Source: Gymnopus androsaceus JB14 (Eukaryota > Basidiomycota > Agaricomycetes > Agaricales > Omphalotaceae). Taken from it: a DNA stretch of 64,000 nt. The stretch lies in contig ML769394.1 of the NCBI GenBank assembly GCA_009733575.1, forward strand, positions 434,001 to 498,000, read 5' to 3'. Within the stretch, counting starts at the first letter, position 1, and every line of letters begins with the position of its first letter. A program made the translations under genes and the position numbers. The notes under the pieces are model-generated. The model made no database searches. It saw nothing but the letters and a program-made list of their open reading frames with translations, and was not told the origin of the DNA. Shown here one piece after another: positions 41,235 to 53,787 of the stretch.

Positions 41235-44200
41235 CTAACCAAGCTTTTTCTCCGCCATCTCAATGAGAACATCCTTGTCGTGAGACTGGTCCACCAATGC
41301 ACGCAAGCGGCCCTCTTTATTTGACAACAGTGCAAGTGGAGTGTCAAATTCAACCTAAAGAAACCGTCTGTTAGTATAAAACGGGCGACAAGGGCACTGG
41401 CGCTTACAATGGATCCTGCATCAAGCACCATCTGGAAGGCATGTCAGAATCTATTTCATTGAGCCTAGTCAAAACCTACAATACGATCCGCATCCATTAT
41501 AGCTTTGTAGTCGATGCGCGATCGTTATCAGGGTAACATCCCCAGTCAACTGATGGCGCAATGACGACTGGATGATACTATCCGTTTTATAATCTGAGCA
41601 AGAGAGTTTGTAAACGTCGATACTCATTCGAAGAGGGTTTCACTAACCTATGGCCGACGTAGCTGATACCACCACGCTCAGTCAAAGAATATGGGGCGCT
41701 GGAGCTTGGTACACACCTTCATCTAATATCAACAATTTACTTCTTCGTACAATAGCTCTCGCCAGAGCGATGATCTGTCTCTGACCCAAAGAAAAGTTGG
41801 AGCCACCACTTGAAACCATCGTATCAAGTTTGATCTTATCCTTCTCAGACATATCTTCCTGCAACGTCTGTAATCCAGCCGACTTGAGTGCATCGTTGAG
41901 CGTCAGGTCATCGTGTTCTTGGAATGGGTCCAGGTTCTCTCGGAGAGAGCCACTGATCAGCTCAGGCTTTTTTGAGGGGAGGATTAGCGTCACAGAAAGT
42001 TGGGGGAGGTCGATCCACTCACAATTTGCGGAATAATGGTGATTTTGGATCTTAACGCTTCCAAGTTGATCTTGTTTATTGATAGCCCGTCGTAAAAGAT
42101 ATCTCCGGAGGTATGGATGCACCGTAATAGAGAAAGCGCTAGTGAGCTCTGTAACAGCGAATATTAGAGGTTATCTCAAAGCAGGTCTAGAGTAGCACAC
42201 CTTTCCGGAACCAGTTCGGCCAACTAGAGTAAAAGCAACAGTGAGCTTGAGAAACGGCGATGACTGTTAACCTGTACACACCAACACCAATTCGCTCCCC
42301 AGACTTGACATGGAAAGCAAGTTGATGAAGGACCTCCGGTCCATCAGAGGAGTACTTTGCTGAAAGTCCTTCGACGCGTAGATCGCCACTTGCAGGCCAA
42401 TACGCTGGAGGCTCTCCCGATGAACTTGGTTTTGCCTCCTGTTCAATGTTCAGGTAGTTGTCAATACGTTCGAGACTGAAAGATTTGGGATTAGTGAACA
42501 GTAGCGACGCGACAATGAAAGACCGCGCCTGTTGCCTGTTCACACAATCAGTCAGCGTAAAAAAACAATACAACAACAAAGCTTACTTCTAGCTTCTAAT
42601 GCATTGAATTCCAAAACAAAGCCGAAGATTGCACTACTAAAGGACACTGTCATTGTTATGAGCATGGGCGCTGCTTTTTAGGCTAAAAATATTCACCAGC
42701 CATATTCAAAGTGAAGCCTGTCACAGAAGCGGACTGACGCAGCACATAGACCAAATACCACGCTAGCGACGCGGTGAACACTGCCGAAAGTATATTGATT
42801 CTTACCGCCATCCACCGCTGCAGGTTATTGAAAATCCTTGCAATCCTCGAATGGCGGTCTGTCCGGGTCTGCATTTCAATGATAGAAATTTTCTGGGCAC
42901 CGTAAGCCCGAATTGACGCTATTCAGGTCTCAGTCATTTCAACTTGGAGTAAATGGAGTGCGCTTACTCAATCCAGCTATAGTTGCTCCGAAATGACCCA
43001 GTACTGGCGCCTTTGCGATTGACATTTCTCGCTTGACAGACATTTGGGCCTTGAAATACACGCTTCCGCAGCTTACGCCAATGACCAGAAGTAACATTCC
43101 AGGTAGGACAAAGACGGGGGAAAATAGTACTACAGCGGCCAGACGAGAGAGTAAACCTAAAGGCGGCATTTGTCAGTTTGAAGCAAAGGGGAACGGAGGA
43201 GGAGACCTACGAATGCACACTTCAAAGAAGGCGTTGAGGGATGATACAAGCGAGATGTCGACTGTGAAGGAATAAGCAAAGGCAAAGCACTAGGGACAGA
43301 TACTAGACTCTCTCACCAGCATTGATATCCTGTGTTGCTCTGGTGATAATTCGAGAGACAGGAGTCTTATCCAGCCATCTGTGTTGCCCAATGTTCCAGA
43401 AAATGTAGATCATCACGCTCAAGGAAAATCGCACCTCATCGTTGTTCCAAGAATTGAAGCCACAAGTCGCTTATGTATGTGCTCTGACGCCCGAATGACT
43501 CCATATATGTAATTCAGTGTCGTGAAGCAGTTGATGAGTACTGTCAAAAGCACTATGCCACCTACAAGGACATATCGGGTGAGAGATGAGCATGTGAGAA
43601 AATGGAAGACGAACCATAGCCAGCAAGATATCTGTAAGCCCAGACTTGATCAGTATGCAATTTAAAAAAGATGAAGACACCTACAAGGCAACAGGTACGT
43701 CTCCGGGTTCCCTTCCTTCATACTGTGATGCCCAGAAACCCAGATACCATGTTTGGAACACCATGGTCAGCTGCGCAAGGATGCTGCCCCCGAGCCAGGC
43801 AGCAAAGAATAGCACAGGGAATCTCCCTCCCAATCCAGTTGCATAGAGCTTGACTATAATGAAGATCAGAGCTGGATCGGGTAAAAAAGAAAATAGCTTT
43901 ACTGGCAGACCAACTAACATGTCCCACTTGTACCTCCTCATCCATTACAAGCTTTCCACTCACAACGGAATCCTTTTTTTTCAAAGCAGGTTCGTCATTG
44001 ACCTCACTTTCAAGAGCTTCTTCTTCGTCTATAGTGGCAGCGGCTTTTTCAATCTGAGCCTCAGCTTCGGGCTCAGTAGAAGCATTCCGCACAACTTCCT
44101 GACTGGCAACTCGACCGTCCTTCAATGTTACCACAAAACGTGCAATAGGAAGAGTCAGAGCTGTGTTATGTGTTACCAGAATGACTGTCCGGTCATTCAT

Positions 44201-47200
44201 CAAGTCTCCTAAGAAGCATTTCTCGACAATCCATTTGGACGTATGAACACTAGATTCCGGAGAAAATCAACCATCTATCGATGCGCAAAGAAAATGCTCC
44301 AACTTACTCCAACGCCGCCAGGACATCATCCAGTAACAGTACCTTTGCTTTTGAATACACTGCTCTCGCTAGCGTCAACCGAGCCTTCTGCCCACCACTC
44401 AACGTCAAACCCTTCTCTCCGACTTCGGTCAAATCTCCGGCATCGAAAAGCGCAAGGTCGCGTTCGAGGCCGCACTGATATATAACTTTATCATAGCGAT
44501 CTTGGTCAAAGGGCGAGTGGAAAAGGATGTTATCCTGTAGAGAGGATGGAGTTTAGCTATCTAGAAAGAAATGGACCAGAAATAATGGAATACAAACCCG
44601 AATAGTTTCATTTTGCACCCACGACTCCTGCGCAGCATACGCGACACCTCCGCTTCCTCGAGGAAGGTTGAACCACGATCCCTTGGAGCCTGAGCCACTG
44701 GCAGCGGCTTCGGAATTATCCCCAGCTAGCGTTATCATTGGTATGTAATGCATTTCACCTGCAATACGGACATCAGTACGAGGTAAGTACATAGGATTGA
44801 AAAAACACATACCCAACAAAGCCAACAACATCGCCGTCTTCCCGCTCCCAGTGGGTCCAATAATCAAGTTAATAGAATTGCGATGGAACAAAACCTTGTC
44901 GATAATGGTGAGGAAGAATTTCCGGATTTGAAGGGCTTGAGCTTGAGGTGTTGGTAGTGCTGCATCATCAACCGATACTGGTCCGGGTTCAAGTTTGGTT
45001 TCGGTTTCTTCAAGAACAGCGGCAGCAGGGGCGACTGTGACTGCGTCGGAGAACGTAGATGTAGATGTGGCCGTAGCAGCTTTCTCATAGTCTTCTTCAT
45101 CTTTCTTACTCCAAGAAAATGTCGCATTGTTGAACCCAATGAGCTGATCTTCGTCTTCGTCTTCCGCAACGACCGTCGAAGCCAAGGAAGCTGACAGAGA
45201 ATCGAAAGCGTCAATGAGTTCCGTCTACATATAAAAAAAGTCATTCACTATCCATGATCCTGGTAAGTAGCCATATAAAACCTTACCTCCCCCAAAAACT
45301 CCTCAATCCTCCCAATCGATATTAACCCTGCATAATACCTATTCAGATTTACAAACATGAACCGGACATGCAGTTGGAGTCGTTCAAAGACGACGAGGGT
45401 AGAAAATACGCGAGACGGGGTAAGGTCCTGTTTCATTATGAGGGTCTACAGTGGGAGGGCGATGAGAGGCAGGTAGAAACAGGGTTAGATTCCACTAGGA
45501 TTAAAATCTGACGGATGAAGAACATACACTGCGACAGGAAACAGTTGAGCACAAGTTTCAAAAAATGGATGGATGCATCTGGAAATACTCACAAGGTAGC
45601 AAAACATCCTGTGACCGACACCAGAGGCACGATATAGCTATGAACGACGGATAAAATAGTTAGCCTGACAAAAAGTAGAGAAACTCACTTGACCAAATTA
45701 CTAAACATCAAAAACATCCTCCGCTTCTTCAAATACCGCAACTCTTCCTCTCTCACATCTGATATCCGTCGAGACATCTTTCCTGCCCAGCCGAAAAGTT
45801 TGACCATACGCAGGCTGGACATGACTGGATATAGAACAGAGCCTTGTTCAGAGCATTCGGTCGTCGGAGGAATGAAAGGTCAACCCACCATCTGTAAACA
45901 CCCCTACCCTCACATCCGTCTTCTTCATTCGTTCAAGGAACAACTTCCTCCCCGCATTGATAAGCTTCATCGGTATCGGCGCCAAAGCGATCATTAGGCC
46001 TATTCCGACAAACGTACTGTAAGTATTTTAAATGGCAATCAGTAAGGAAGGAAACAAGTATCTTGAATCCACGCTCACCTCCACCCCAATATATTATACA
46101 AAAACACCACACTCAACACAAACTCAAGCGGTCTCTGGAAGAATATCAACACCCAGTTCCGGAGCTCGGAGATGTTGGCGAGGTCTGTGGTGACGAGGTT
46201 GTTGATTCTACCTGTCTATGGATTTGGATTTGCCTGAGCCTGAATCCTTTTTCTTTGAAGACGACTTCTTGTCATCACCACTTGGGCTCTTCCCGCCTTT
46301 TTTCGATGATTCTGGGGATTGTGCGTTCGGCGAAGACTTGGCGGAGGAGACACTGTCTGGATCTGCTTTAACCCTAATCCTCAACGAATGCTCGAATACC
46401 AACTGTGTAAGCAACGCATCCAAGTGGACATTCAATCGTAGCACAATGCGGAGGTACCATTCCATCGAGAGGGCCACAGTGATGGGACTGAGAAATAAAA
46501 TGATGACCCAGAACCAAGGACGGATGTCTGCGTCTGAGGAAGGGGAGGTTTCGGTGTCCGAGGAGGAGGAAAAGTTAGTTTCGAGGTAGCTGTACAAGAG
46601 AGGGTATCACGTTAGTACAGAAAATGCAATGATATAGATAGACAGTATAGTCTACTCACAAAAGCAATCGATTAATAGCCAACGGCGACCCCAAGTTCCC
46701 GGCCGCCAGACTCAACATCGCAACGGCCATATTTAACCACGTCCATCGAAAAATCCATACAAGGGTGTAGGGCATTTTTCTGCTTGGTTTATGCTTGGTA
46801 TCCTTCTGTGGACCAGAGGAGGCGGAGGCATAGGCACTCGAGTACCTCTCCAAACTCGGAAACCACTTTTTCTTCAACCATCCCACGCGATCGCTATCCG
46901 CTAGATGTGGCAACTCTGTGGCAGGGAGGTGATCGACACGGTAGGCTTTCCATACGACGTGCTCGAGAAAGGCAAACAGGAGGAGGGAGAGAGGAGAGGC
47001 GAGTTGCTCGGGGTTTGGACCGATTGATGTAGAGATTTCAGACTCGTGTGATCTGTAGTGTACGTAGCGAGTATGAGCATGGGAGAACGATAAGAAAAGG
47101 CTCGAAAAACCGTACAACGTTTATATCTGCATCCACAGGAATCCACACCCTCGGACTAACCAGTGGTACTGAACACCGCCGTCAAGCAGCAATAGTATGA

Positions 47201-48173
47201 TTTTGGTCCACAATAAGACTGCTGCAGCGTTGTGCGAGGCGTCCAAAGGATGTTTGCTGTAAGTCACCAACGGGTACACGTCTCGTACAACGTACACCAC
47301 CAAGGCAACGAATAGGATAGTATTGACGTGTCTTTTATGAACGATGCTCCATCTACGATGATTATGGAGGAGCAGGAGAGCAGAGACTGATAAGATGGTA
47401 GTGTAAGCCTAACGGAAGAACGCAGTTAGCAAGAGTACACAAAGAGAATAGAAAGAATAGGACGCACGAATACCAGGCATAATATGAGATCTTTTGACTG
47501 CCTATCTACAGCCGAAGGACGGCCTCGAAACAAGTATTTCGACGATTGACAATGCGAATATGGCCAGGCAGCCTAGGAACCGCAGAGCAGCGAATACGCG
47601 ATGGGGTTTACTCGTGAGCGATGAAGGTAGTGGTATTGCCGTGCTGAGGTTCATCCTTCTTCAAGCCAAATCCAATGCAGTTAAATTTCACGAGTAAACC
47701 GTGAAATACGAGGACGATAACTGAGAAAAGGGCGGCCCAGTAGATTATTTGGAGCGGGAGTTGCCAGTGCATGGGGAATGGATGAATGAAAGTGTTTTCC
47801 GTCCTATTTATAGGCGATGAGGAGCTTATACGAGTTGACTGCTGACGAAGATAACAGCGACGGCAGGAGATTGGTCGCGGTGAATGGTGGACAGCGAATA
47901 GAATAGAGATCGTCCAAGATAGGTCTGTCGCGATAGTACCTTGTGGAACAATGCTGGCGACATCAGGATTATGATGGAAGAGATAACACACCAGCGAAGA
48001 AACTGGCGGCAACGACGAAGCCGTCCTCCAACCTTCTCTATCCAAGCTACTGCAATCTGTAGCTGCGCCGTGACTGAGCTACCCGAGTACCCTGCCACCT
48101 GCCCGCATCTCGCGTCTACAACGACTGTCGAAGGAAAACCCACGTTCAGACCGGTATCCTTGCTGATACGCAT
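41235..48173 (-). CDS. Full-length ABCC (MRP/YOR1-like) ABC transporter
   Basis: About 1,500 residues in many exons. N-terminal helices ('[16 protein letters not shown]', '[20 protein letters not shown]') suggest a TMD0. TMD1 includes 'LFFAWR'-free segments around 46650-46760 and '[20 protein letters not shown]' after a Ser/Lys-rich loop (about 46215-46330). NBD1 has Walker A 'GPTGSGKT' (about 44835-44858), signature 'LSGGQKAR' (44385-44403) and 'LLLDD' (about 44325-44340). TMD2 spans about 42600-43900. NBD2 has 'GRTGSGK' (42201-42224), 'FSLGQRQ' (41773-41796), 'LLILDE' and 'DEATSAI', then 'TIAHRLQ'. The end is '[10 protein letters not shown]', TAG at 41235-41237. An extra base near 41501 breaks the frame just after the H-loop. 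Likely an exporter of organic anions, conjugates or drugs in plasma or vacuolar membrane. Confidence 0.88.
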
Positions 48174-48909
48174 TGATGAACGGCACCGGCATATTCAGTA
48201 CATCAATGTATCACTGGTCACCGTTCTTGACGACGTAGAGATTATCTTTCGTCTTCATTGCGAATATCTCCCACTGGGCTCCCATGACCTCTGATGCCCG
48301 TTATCGATACCCTAGAACACAGTCACTATCGTTCTCCACGATGCAGAACGCAATTGAGTTGAAATTTCAATTTATAACCCGTTCTTTTCCAAACCTCAGT
48401 TGTCACGATTCAACGACGGCTTGGACGGGTTTTGAGGCGTAGAGCATTGACATTAGTATCTTTCGCCTTCCCATGAGATCCACGATGCATCTCGACAATG
48501 TCAGATGCCCGTTATTGGATGTCATAGTTCATACATCATCCATCCGTTCACTGTTCTCCACGATGCTCACCATTTCCTGATAATCCTCAGCGACGCGATG
48601 GCAGAACGCCATTCAGATGAGAATGTGCATTGTTAGAATGAATCCGCCATTACAGTTACGATGAAGAGTACTTGGAGAGAGTATGAACTTGGTTGTTGAA
48701 AGAAATTGATTTGGCAGCATGACAGTATTGGATGAGAAGCAAACCGACGCGTGCGCATGCTTGCTTTGACCTTGCCGTTTTAGGCTCAGCGCTCAACTTG
48801 GACCAAACTCTCATCTTGAAGCTTGGAAAAAGTGGCTCAGCTCAATTAAAGGCAAGTCCAAAGAGAAAAAAAAAACCTACAACTCACTCTTATCTCTAAT
48901 CAGTACACA
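48174..48909. other. Divergent intergenic region, ABCC / TAF4
   Basis: About 740 bp holding both promoters. A phrase around GATGCCCGTTAT and one around GTTCTCCACGATGC occur twice (about 48293 and 48503; 48333 and 48554), suggesting an old imperfect duplication of about 210 bp period. No transcription-factor site was assigned. Confidence 0.45.
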
Positions 48910-50353
48910 ATGAGCCAGCCTCCGCAGGCAAACATAACCCCTGCAGCAACACCGCAGCCCACAACCCAGCCTCAGCCGCCTCCAACGACTTATAGTACCT
49001 GGGCTAGTCAGTTTATACAAACTTTAGCCTCTACTGCTTGCTTTTGACGCGTTATCCACCAGATATCCCAATCGATCCAGCTTTACAGCAACAAACAGGC
49101 CAAACCCAAGCGCAGCCAACAGCAACAGCAGGGTATCAATACACACCATATCCTCATTATTATCAACCTTATCAGAATCAATATTCTGCTGTAGCTCAAC
49201 CAGTAGCAGCTGCAGTAACACCTCAGGCTTCGACCAGTACCACACCTGCCCCAAATACTGCTATCGATACCTCTGACATCAACACGCTCAAGGATGCTTT
49301 AGGTAGCACTGGAGTTGATTTAAGGGTGAGTCTTATTTCTTTTTGTTGTCTACACTGCTCCAACTTTTTCATTCGCTCCAGGCAGAGGAAGAATCTCTTC
49401 AGCGCACTTCAGACAGTCATCTTGCCTATCGTTCCTATGAAGACCGCACTCGCAAACAACCTCCAAAACCCTCTTTCAACACTATTCATTTAACCAATAC
49501 CATCCTTGCCATTACCACAGCACACAAACTCTCATCTCCCCATCCTTCAGCCGACACAGTCAACTATCTCGCCCTCGCTCTACGCGCTCGGCTACAGGAC
49601 CTCATCACCGCCATGATTACTGCTGCCCATCATCGGACCGACACTCAATTCGATCGTCCACCCTCAGTATACGACGACGGATCACCAATGTGGAGTATCC
49701 TTGTCAGATCAGACGTGAGCAAGCAGCTAGCTGCATTAGAAAAGGTCGAACGAGAAGAGGAAACCCGAATCCGGCGCGAACGGAAAGAACGTGCAGACCT
49801 TGCCGCGGCGCACGCTGCTGCTCTTGCTGCTCAAAGTGCCGCAATGAACGGTGGTGCTAATAGCCCGAATCCCATGGGCGATGACGATGAGTTTGGGAGT
49901 GGAAGCGCAAAGAAGAAGCGGAAAAAGGATGGGCCTGGTGTTACAGCCAAGAATATGTCTGCAGATGTGCAAAAGAAGATGTCGAATGCTGCTGCGAGTC
50001 ATGCGGCTGGGTTGGCGGGGAGGTATGCATGGATGACTGCCGGCGCGTCGTCTGCTACACCTGCGAAGAAGCCTACTCCGGGTGCCAGTGCAACTACGCC
50101 CGCAGCGAACCCTGCAGGTGGAATGCCAGCGGGAGGGACACCCGGAACACCTATACCTCCCAGTACCACACCGGGAGCGAGCTCCTGGGCTCGACCATAC
50201 GTTTCGTCGAAAAAATCAACGACCCCTGAAATAACTTTGCAGGAGGAAAAGGAAGATACGCGTACGGCGATCACGATGCGCGATGCGATGTTTGTTATTC
50301 AGAAGGAGAGAGGTCATGGTGGAGGGAGGGGTGCTGCCAAGGGGTGGACTTGA
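48910..50353 (+). CDS. TAF4: TFIID subunit TAF4
   Basis: General transcription factor subunit with a C-terminal histone-fold-linked domain. It starts at 48910 with a Pro/Gln-rich segment ('MSQPPQANITP'), then 'STWASQFIQTLAST'. The frame then breaks; one added base at about 49033-49042 would continue 'LLLTRYPPDIPIDPALQQQ'. A conserved exon begins after the intron at about 49325-49380: 'EESLQRTSDS', 'RTRKQPPKPSFNTIHL', 'NYLALALRARLQDLITAMI' and 'AAHHRT', typical of the TAF4 C-terminal region. This is followed by 'MWSILVRSDVSKQLAALEKV', a charged helix, Ala/Pro-rich repeats and an 'ITMRDAMFVIQKERGHG' ending, stop at 50351-50353. Confidence 0.85.
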
Positions 50354-51001
50354 GAGTAGGAAGCGAATATTCTGTTTGGACAATTGTACATTAGACCGGG
50401 ATTAACGCGTCGCAGTCATGCTTTATGTTATGGTGAATCTAACAATAGCGTGGAATGTGGAGCACAAAATTGGATACGGTATAGTCCTTGTACATTGTCG
50501 ATAGATATCCTTGGTTCAATGTAACGCACGCCCAAGGATTTAATGGTTCGGAATCGTAAGTAACTCAGTGACTAACAGAATAGGTCAAAGCGTAGAATCG
50601 CAGATAACATCCAGCTCTGACTCGTCACCGTGAAGGGATCACAGGTGTTAGTTGTGAAGGATACGTACACTCATGCAGCTACGAGGGAAGACCACTGCTC
50701 GGCTAAAGCCACTGTCTGACCTATGCAACATCAACCTGACATGTATCTGGGGTGAACTTTCCCTCGTCTCGGATATCGTCATCGCGATTCTTTCCTCATT
50801 TTGAGCTCGGCGACATGGAACATATTCTTATTCATACACAACTTTGAGCCTACATACATTAAACAACTTGGGAGAATATGCAACAATCTGTAAGAGGATG
50901 ATTTAAATGCAAGTATTTGAAACAAAACCGTAAAAGTTAAAAAGGTGAATTATCGCGCGCCAGCACCCATAGACATTAAACATTCCACCAACCGATGCGA
51001 T
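50354..51001. other. Intergenic between converging genes
   Basis: About 650 bp. No coding pattern, repeat or RNA gene was recognised. Confidence 0.45.
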
Positions 51002-52956
51002 TCATACAGTCGCAGGAGGCGTTTTACTAGACGACCCATTTGCTTTGAGCAGCATCTGTAACTGGATCACCTGTTGTAACGTCAATCCAGCGACCTGCGA
51101 ATACGTCTCAGGATGATCAGATGTGCAATGATTCACGAGGATGTCCAAGTCTGGAGGTAAAGGGCGCCAGTGAGCACCAGGTGTTAATAAACTGCGATCA
51201 CCAATGAGTAATGGACTCCCGACTTAGAAAAAGGAATCAAGGCTTACCAGCAAACTCGACAATAATAGCAACTGTTGTGCTTGAAGTACATGTAATTGAG
51301 ATCGTGAAGATTCAAGCGGGGTATCTCGAGCGTGGAAGGTGCGGGAGAAATATCGGTGTCAGGTTTCTCCTCCGAGACGGGATTGGGGTGTGGTGTTGAC
51401 TTCGTCTCGAAGTCGGATGAGCAGGAAACGGTCGTGGTGGTATCGGAGGCCTTAGGTAGAGAAACAAGCTGTATTATGGTAGTCGAGTCGCCGTCATCGT
51501 CATGGTCGGTGAAAAGCAATTTCTTCCCCAACGCACCCACACGAGGGTGAGACCAGTTAAGAGCAACTGATTCCTTGATTTCGCCATTCGAAGACTCGTT
51601 GTCTGAACCTAAGTCCATGTCACATTCTCCGCCTTCACCCTCCGAGTCTTCTACCTTGATATAAACGCTGGCGCATACAACAGCCTCTTCGGCAGCAGCA
51701 GCAAGGGCATCTTCGGTTAATGGAGACAACCGCCGTCTCTTAGAGGATGAGCTGCGCACAGATCTTCGGTCTGAGTCCGATGGAGAAGCCGATCGAGGCC
51801 TTTCGCTGGAGCGAAAAGACATGGCTGCTGGCGCGGAAGCAGGCGGAGGCGGAAGCGAGGCATCTTCAAGTGAGATGATTCGATGTGGACCTGAACGGGG
51901 AGATGAGGAGCTAAGAGGCGGAGATGAACTAGGGAAAAATGTGCGCCGTCCAGAGATTGGAGGTGGTGGTGGGGAAGGGGAGAGAGATGATTCAGCTGGA
52001 TAAACAAGAGAATAAGCTGGATCATCCTGTTCAGGGCTGTGACTCGAAGAGCTATCAGAAGGCGACAAAGAACAGGAAGTAGGCGGCATTGGAAGCTGTA
52101 TACCAGCTTCCTCTGCATCATCGTCTTCCCTGGATCGTTTTTCTCTAATTTCAACAACGGAATACGATGCCGATCGAGATTTTTCCAGGCGTTCCACCGC
52201 AATGTCTCGTTCCCGCTGCATCTTCAAATAATGCGCCCTCATACGCTCCTTTTCGTTCCTCTCTTTATTCAGAGCATTACCCCAAGCTGAGTTAAGCTGC
52301 GCCAAGCCAGAGTACAAGTTGACCATCGTGTAGTCGAATATGTACTTCAATGGTGAGCTCAGCGGCTGCTGAAGAGGGCGATCACCCATCGCCATCCTGG
52401 GCTTCTCCCCACTCTTCGTCATTGAAGGGATAATAGAGATCTCAGAGATGGAAGCACGAGGGCGACTGGATGCATCTACAATTGAAGGTTTTGAGTCAGG
52501 TTCAGCAAACATCGACCTCTGAATGGGTCGTCGAGGTGGAAAATAGGGCGGGGGTGATGAACCTGTTACTGAAGGTACGGCTCGTTGCATAGAACGAGAG
52601 GGTTGGGATTGGCGGTGAACAGCAGCTCTTGAATAGGGATTCGGTCTCCTGCTATGTACAGGAGTGGATATTTTCCGATTCGAGGGCTACACAGCATAGA
52701 TATTTGTCAGAACATGCACTGGCCCACAAACGTTAGGTGTATACCTGACTAGGGAATGCTTCCGTGGAGGTAGATGCACGGAGCTAAATGGGTTCGGAAT
52801 CAGATCTAGCATTGTTGGATGAAGATGAGAACACATACCGGGGCAGGTCGTAGCTGGCGTTCACGATTGACGGTAGTATTAGTCTGGAGGTGAGAGCTTC
52901 AGGGTTTTTAGTGCACAGGAGATCAACAGATGACAAACCTCAGGCTGCGATATCAT
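51002..52956 (-). CDS. Disordered Ser/Pro-rich protein with C-terminal CCHH zinc finger (first of a pair)
   Basis: Exons from 52956 read 'MISQPE', 'TNTTVNRERQLRPAP', 'LRASTSTEAFPSQ' and then a long exon. A predicted helix with coiled-coil character ('NSAWGNALNKERNEKERMRA', 'MQRERDIAVERLEKS') is followed by some 250 residues rich in Ser, Pro, Asp and Glu with 'SKRRRLSPL', a possible nuclear signal. The C-terminus is 'LNLHDLNYMYFKHNSCYYC', then 'RVC', an intron, and 'LLTPGAHWRPLPPDLDILVN' ending in 'HCTSDH', giving C-x2-C and H-x4-H. The last residues are 'KTPPATV' with TGA at 51002-51004. No known family recognised; the same plan is found in the next gene. Confidence 0.75.
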
Positions 52957-53787
52957 TATCAAAATCTTGCGAAAATATATGGTAGTAATAGACCGAAGAA
53001 ACCAGCCAGCGGTCTTTAGTTGTATGACACTAGCGATGGATGTGGGGATTAAACGAGCACTTGGACATTGACGAAGTTGAGGTGCTTACATAGGGACCCA
53101 CCATCTTCACCTAATCTGGATCGGAAGAAAAAAGACAATAGCCCCGCGGATCCTGAGCAGCGAAAAGACAATAAAACAATAAGCTCTTCTCGACGAGCGA
53201 CTGCAAGGCTTCACGAGATTACATTTTATACTAATCAAAGCCCACGTGAGAAGCTTTGACAATAAGACTCCCAGTGCTGAAAACGCGTTTACGCGTATGC
53301 TTGGGAGTTGGTGTACAAGTTTTTAGTTAAATAGGCGCCCGCGAATCATGCTTGTCTTCCCGCTCAACAAAAACATCCAGATTCAATACGGAGAAGCGCT
53401 AGGGATAAACAAAAGAAGATAATAATCTCATAGGCTATCACATACTAGATAATAAGTAAGATCAACAGTAAGAGTATGATACACAATAAGACAAACAGAG
53501 CCAGTAAAACTACACCGTGAAGAGGACTATGGATACTATGAGTGGCTACGTAGAGGTGGAATAAAAGGTCGTATGAACATTCTATATGTAGATATGGGGG
53601 GTCACCAAGAGACTCAAGAAATAGATGGACGACGAGAGAGGAAGAGAATGGGTAAGAAAGCGAAAAAAACAACAATAACAATCGATAACGAAAGAAGTAC
53701 ATATGAAAAAGGGATCCCAAAATACAAAAAGAAACATCAAGGGCGGAAAATTTGAACGGATGAGGAGATAGAGTCCAACCGTCTCAC
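52957..53787. other. Intergenic between the two zinc-finger genes
   Basis: About 830 bp. The right part (53450-53760) is purine-rich on the plus strand and probably 3' UTR of the next gene. No gene was recognised. Confidence 0.45.

Noticed and set aside
46218..46589. Plus-strand 123-codon frame inside the ABCC gene
   Set aside because: It is antisense to the Ser/Lys-rich loop and flanking helices of the transporter, which has clear family support.
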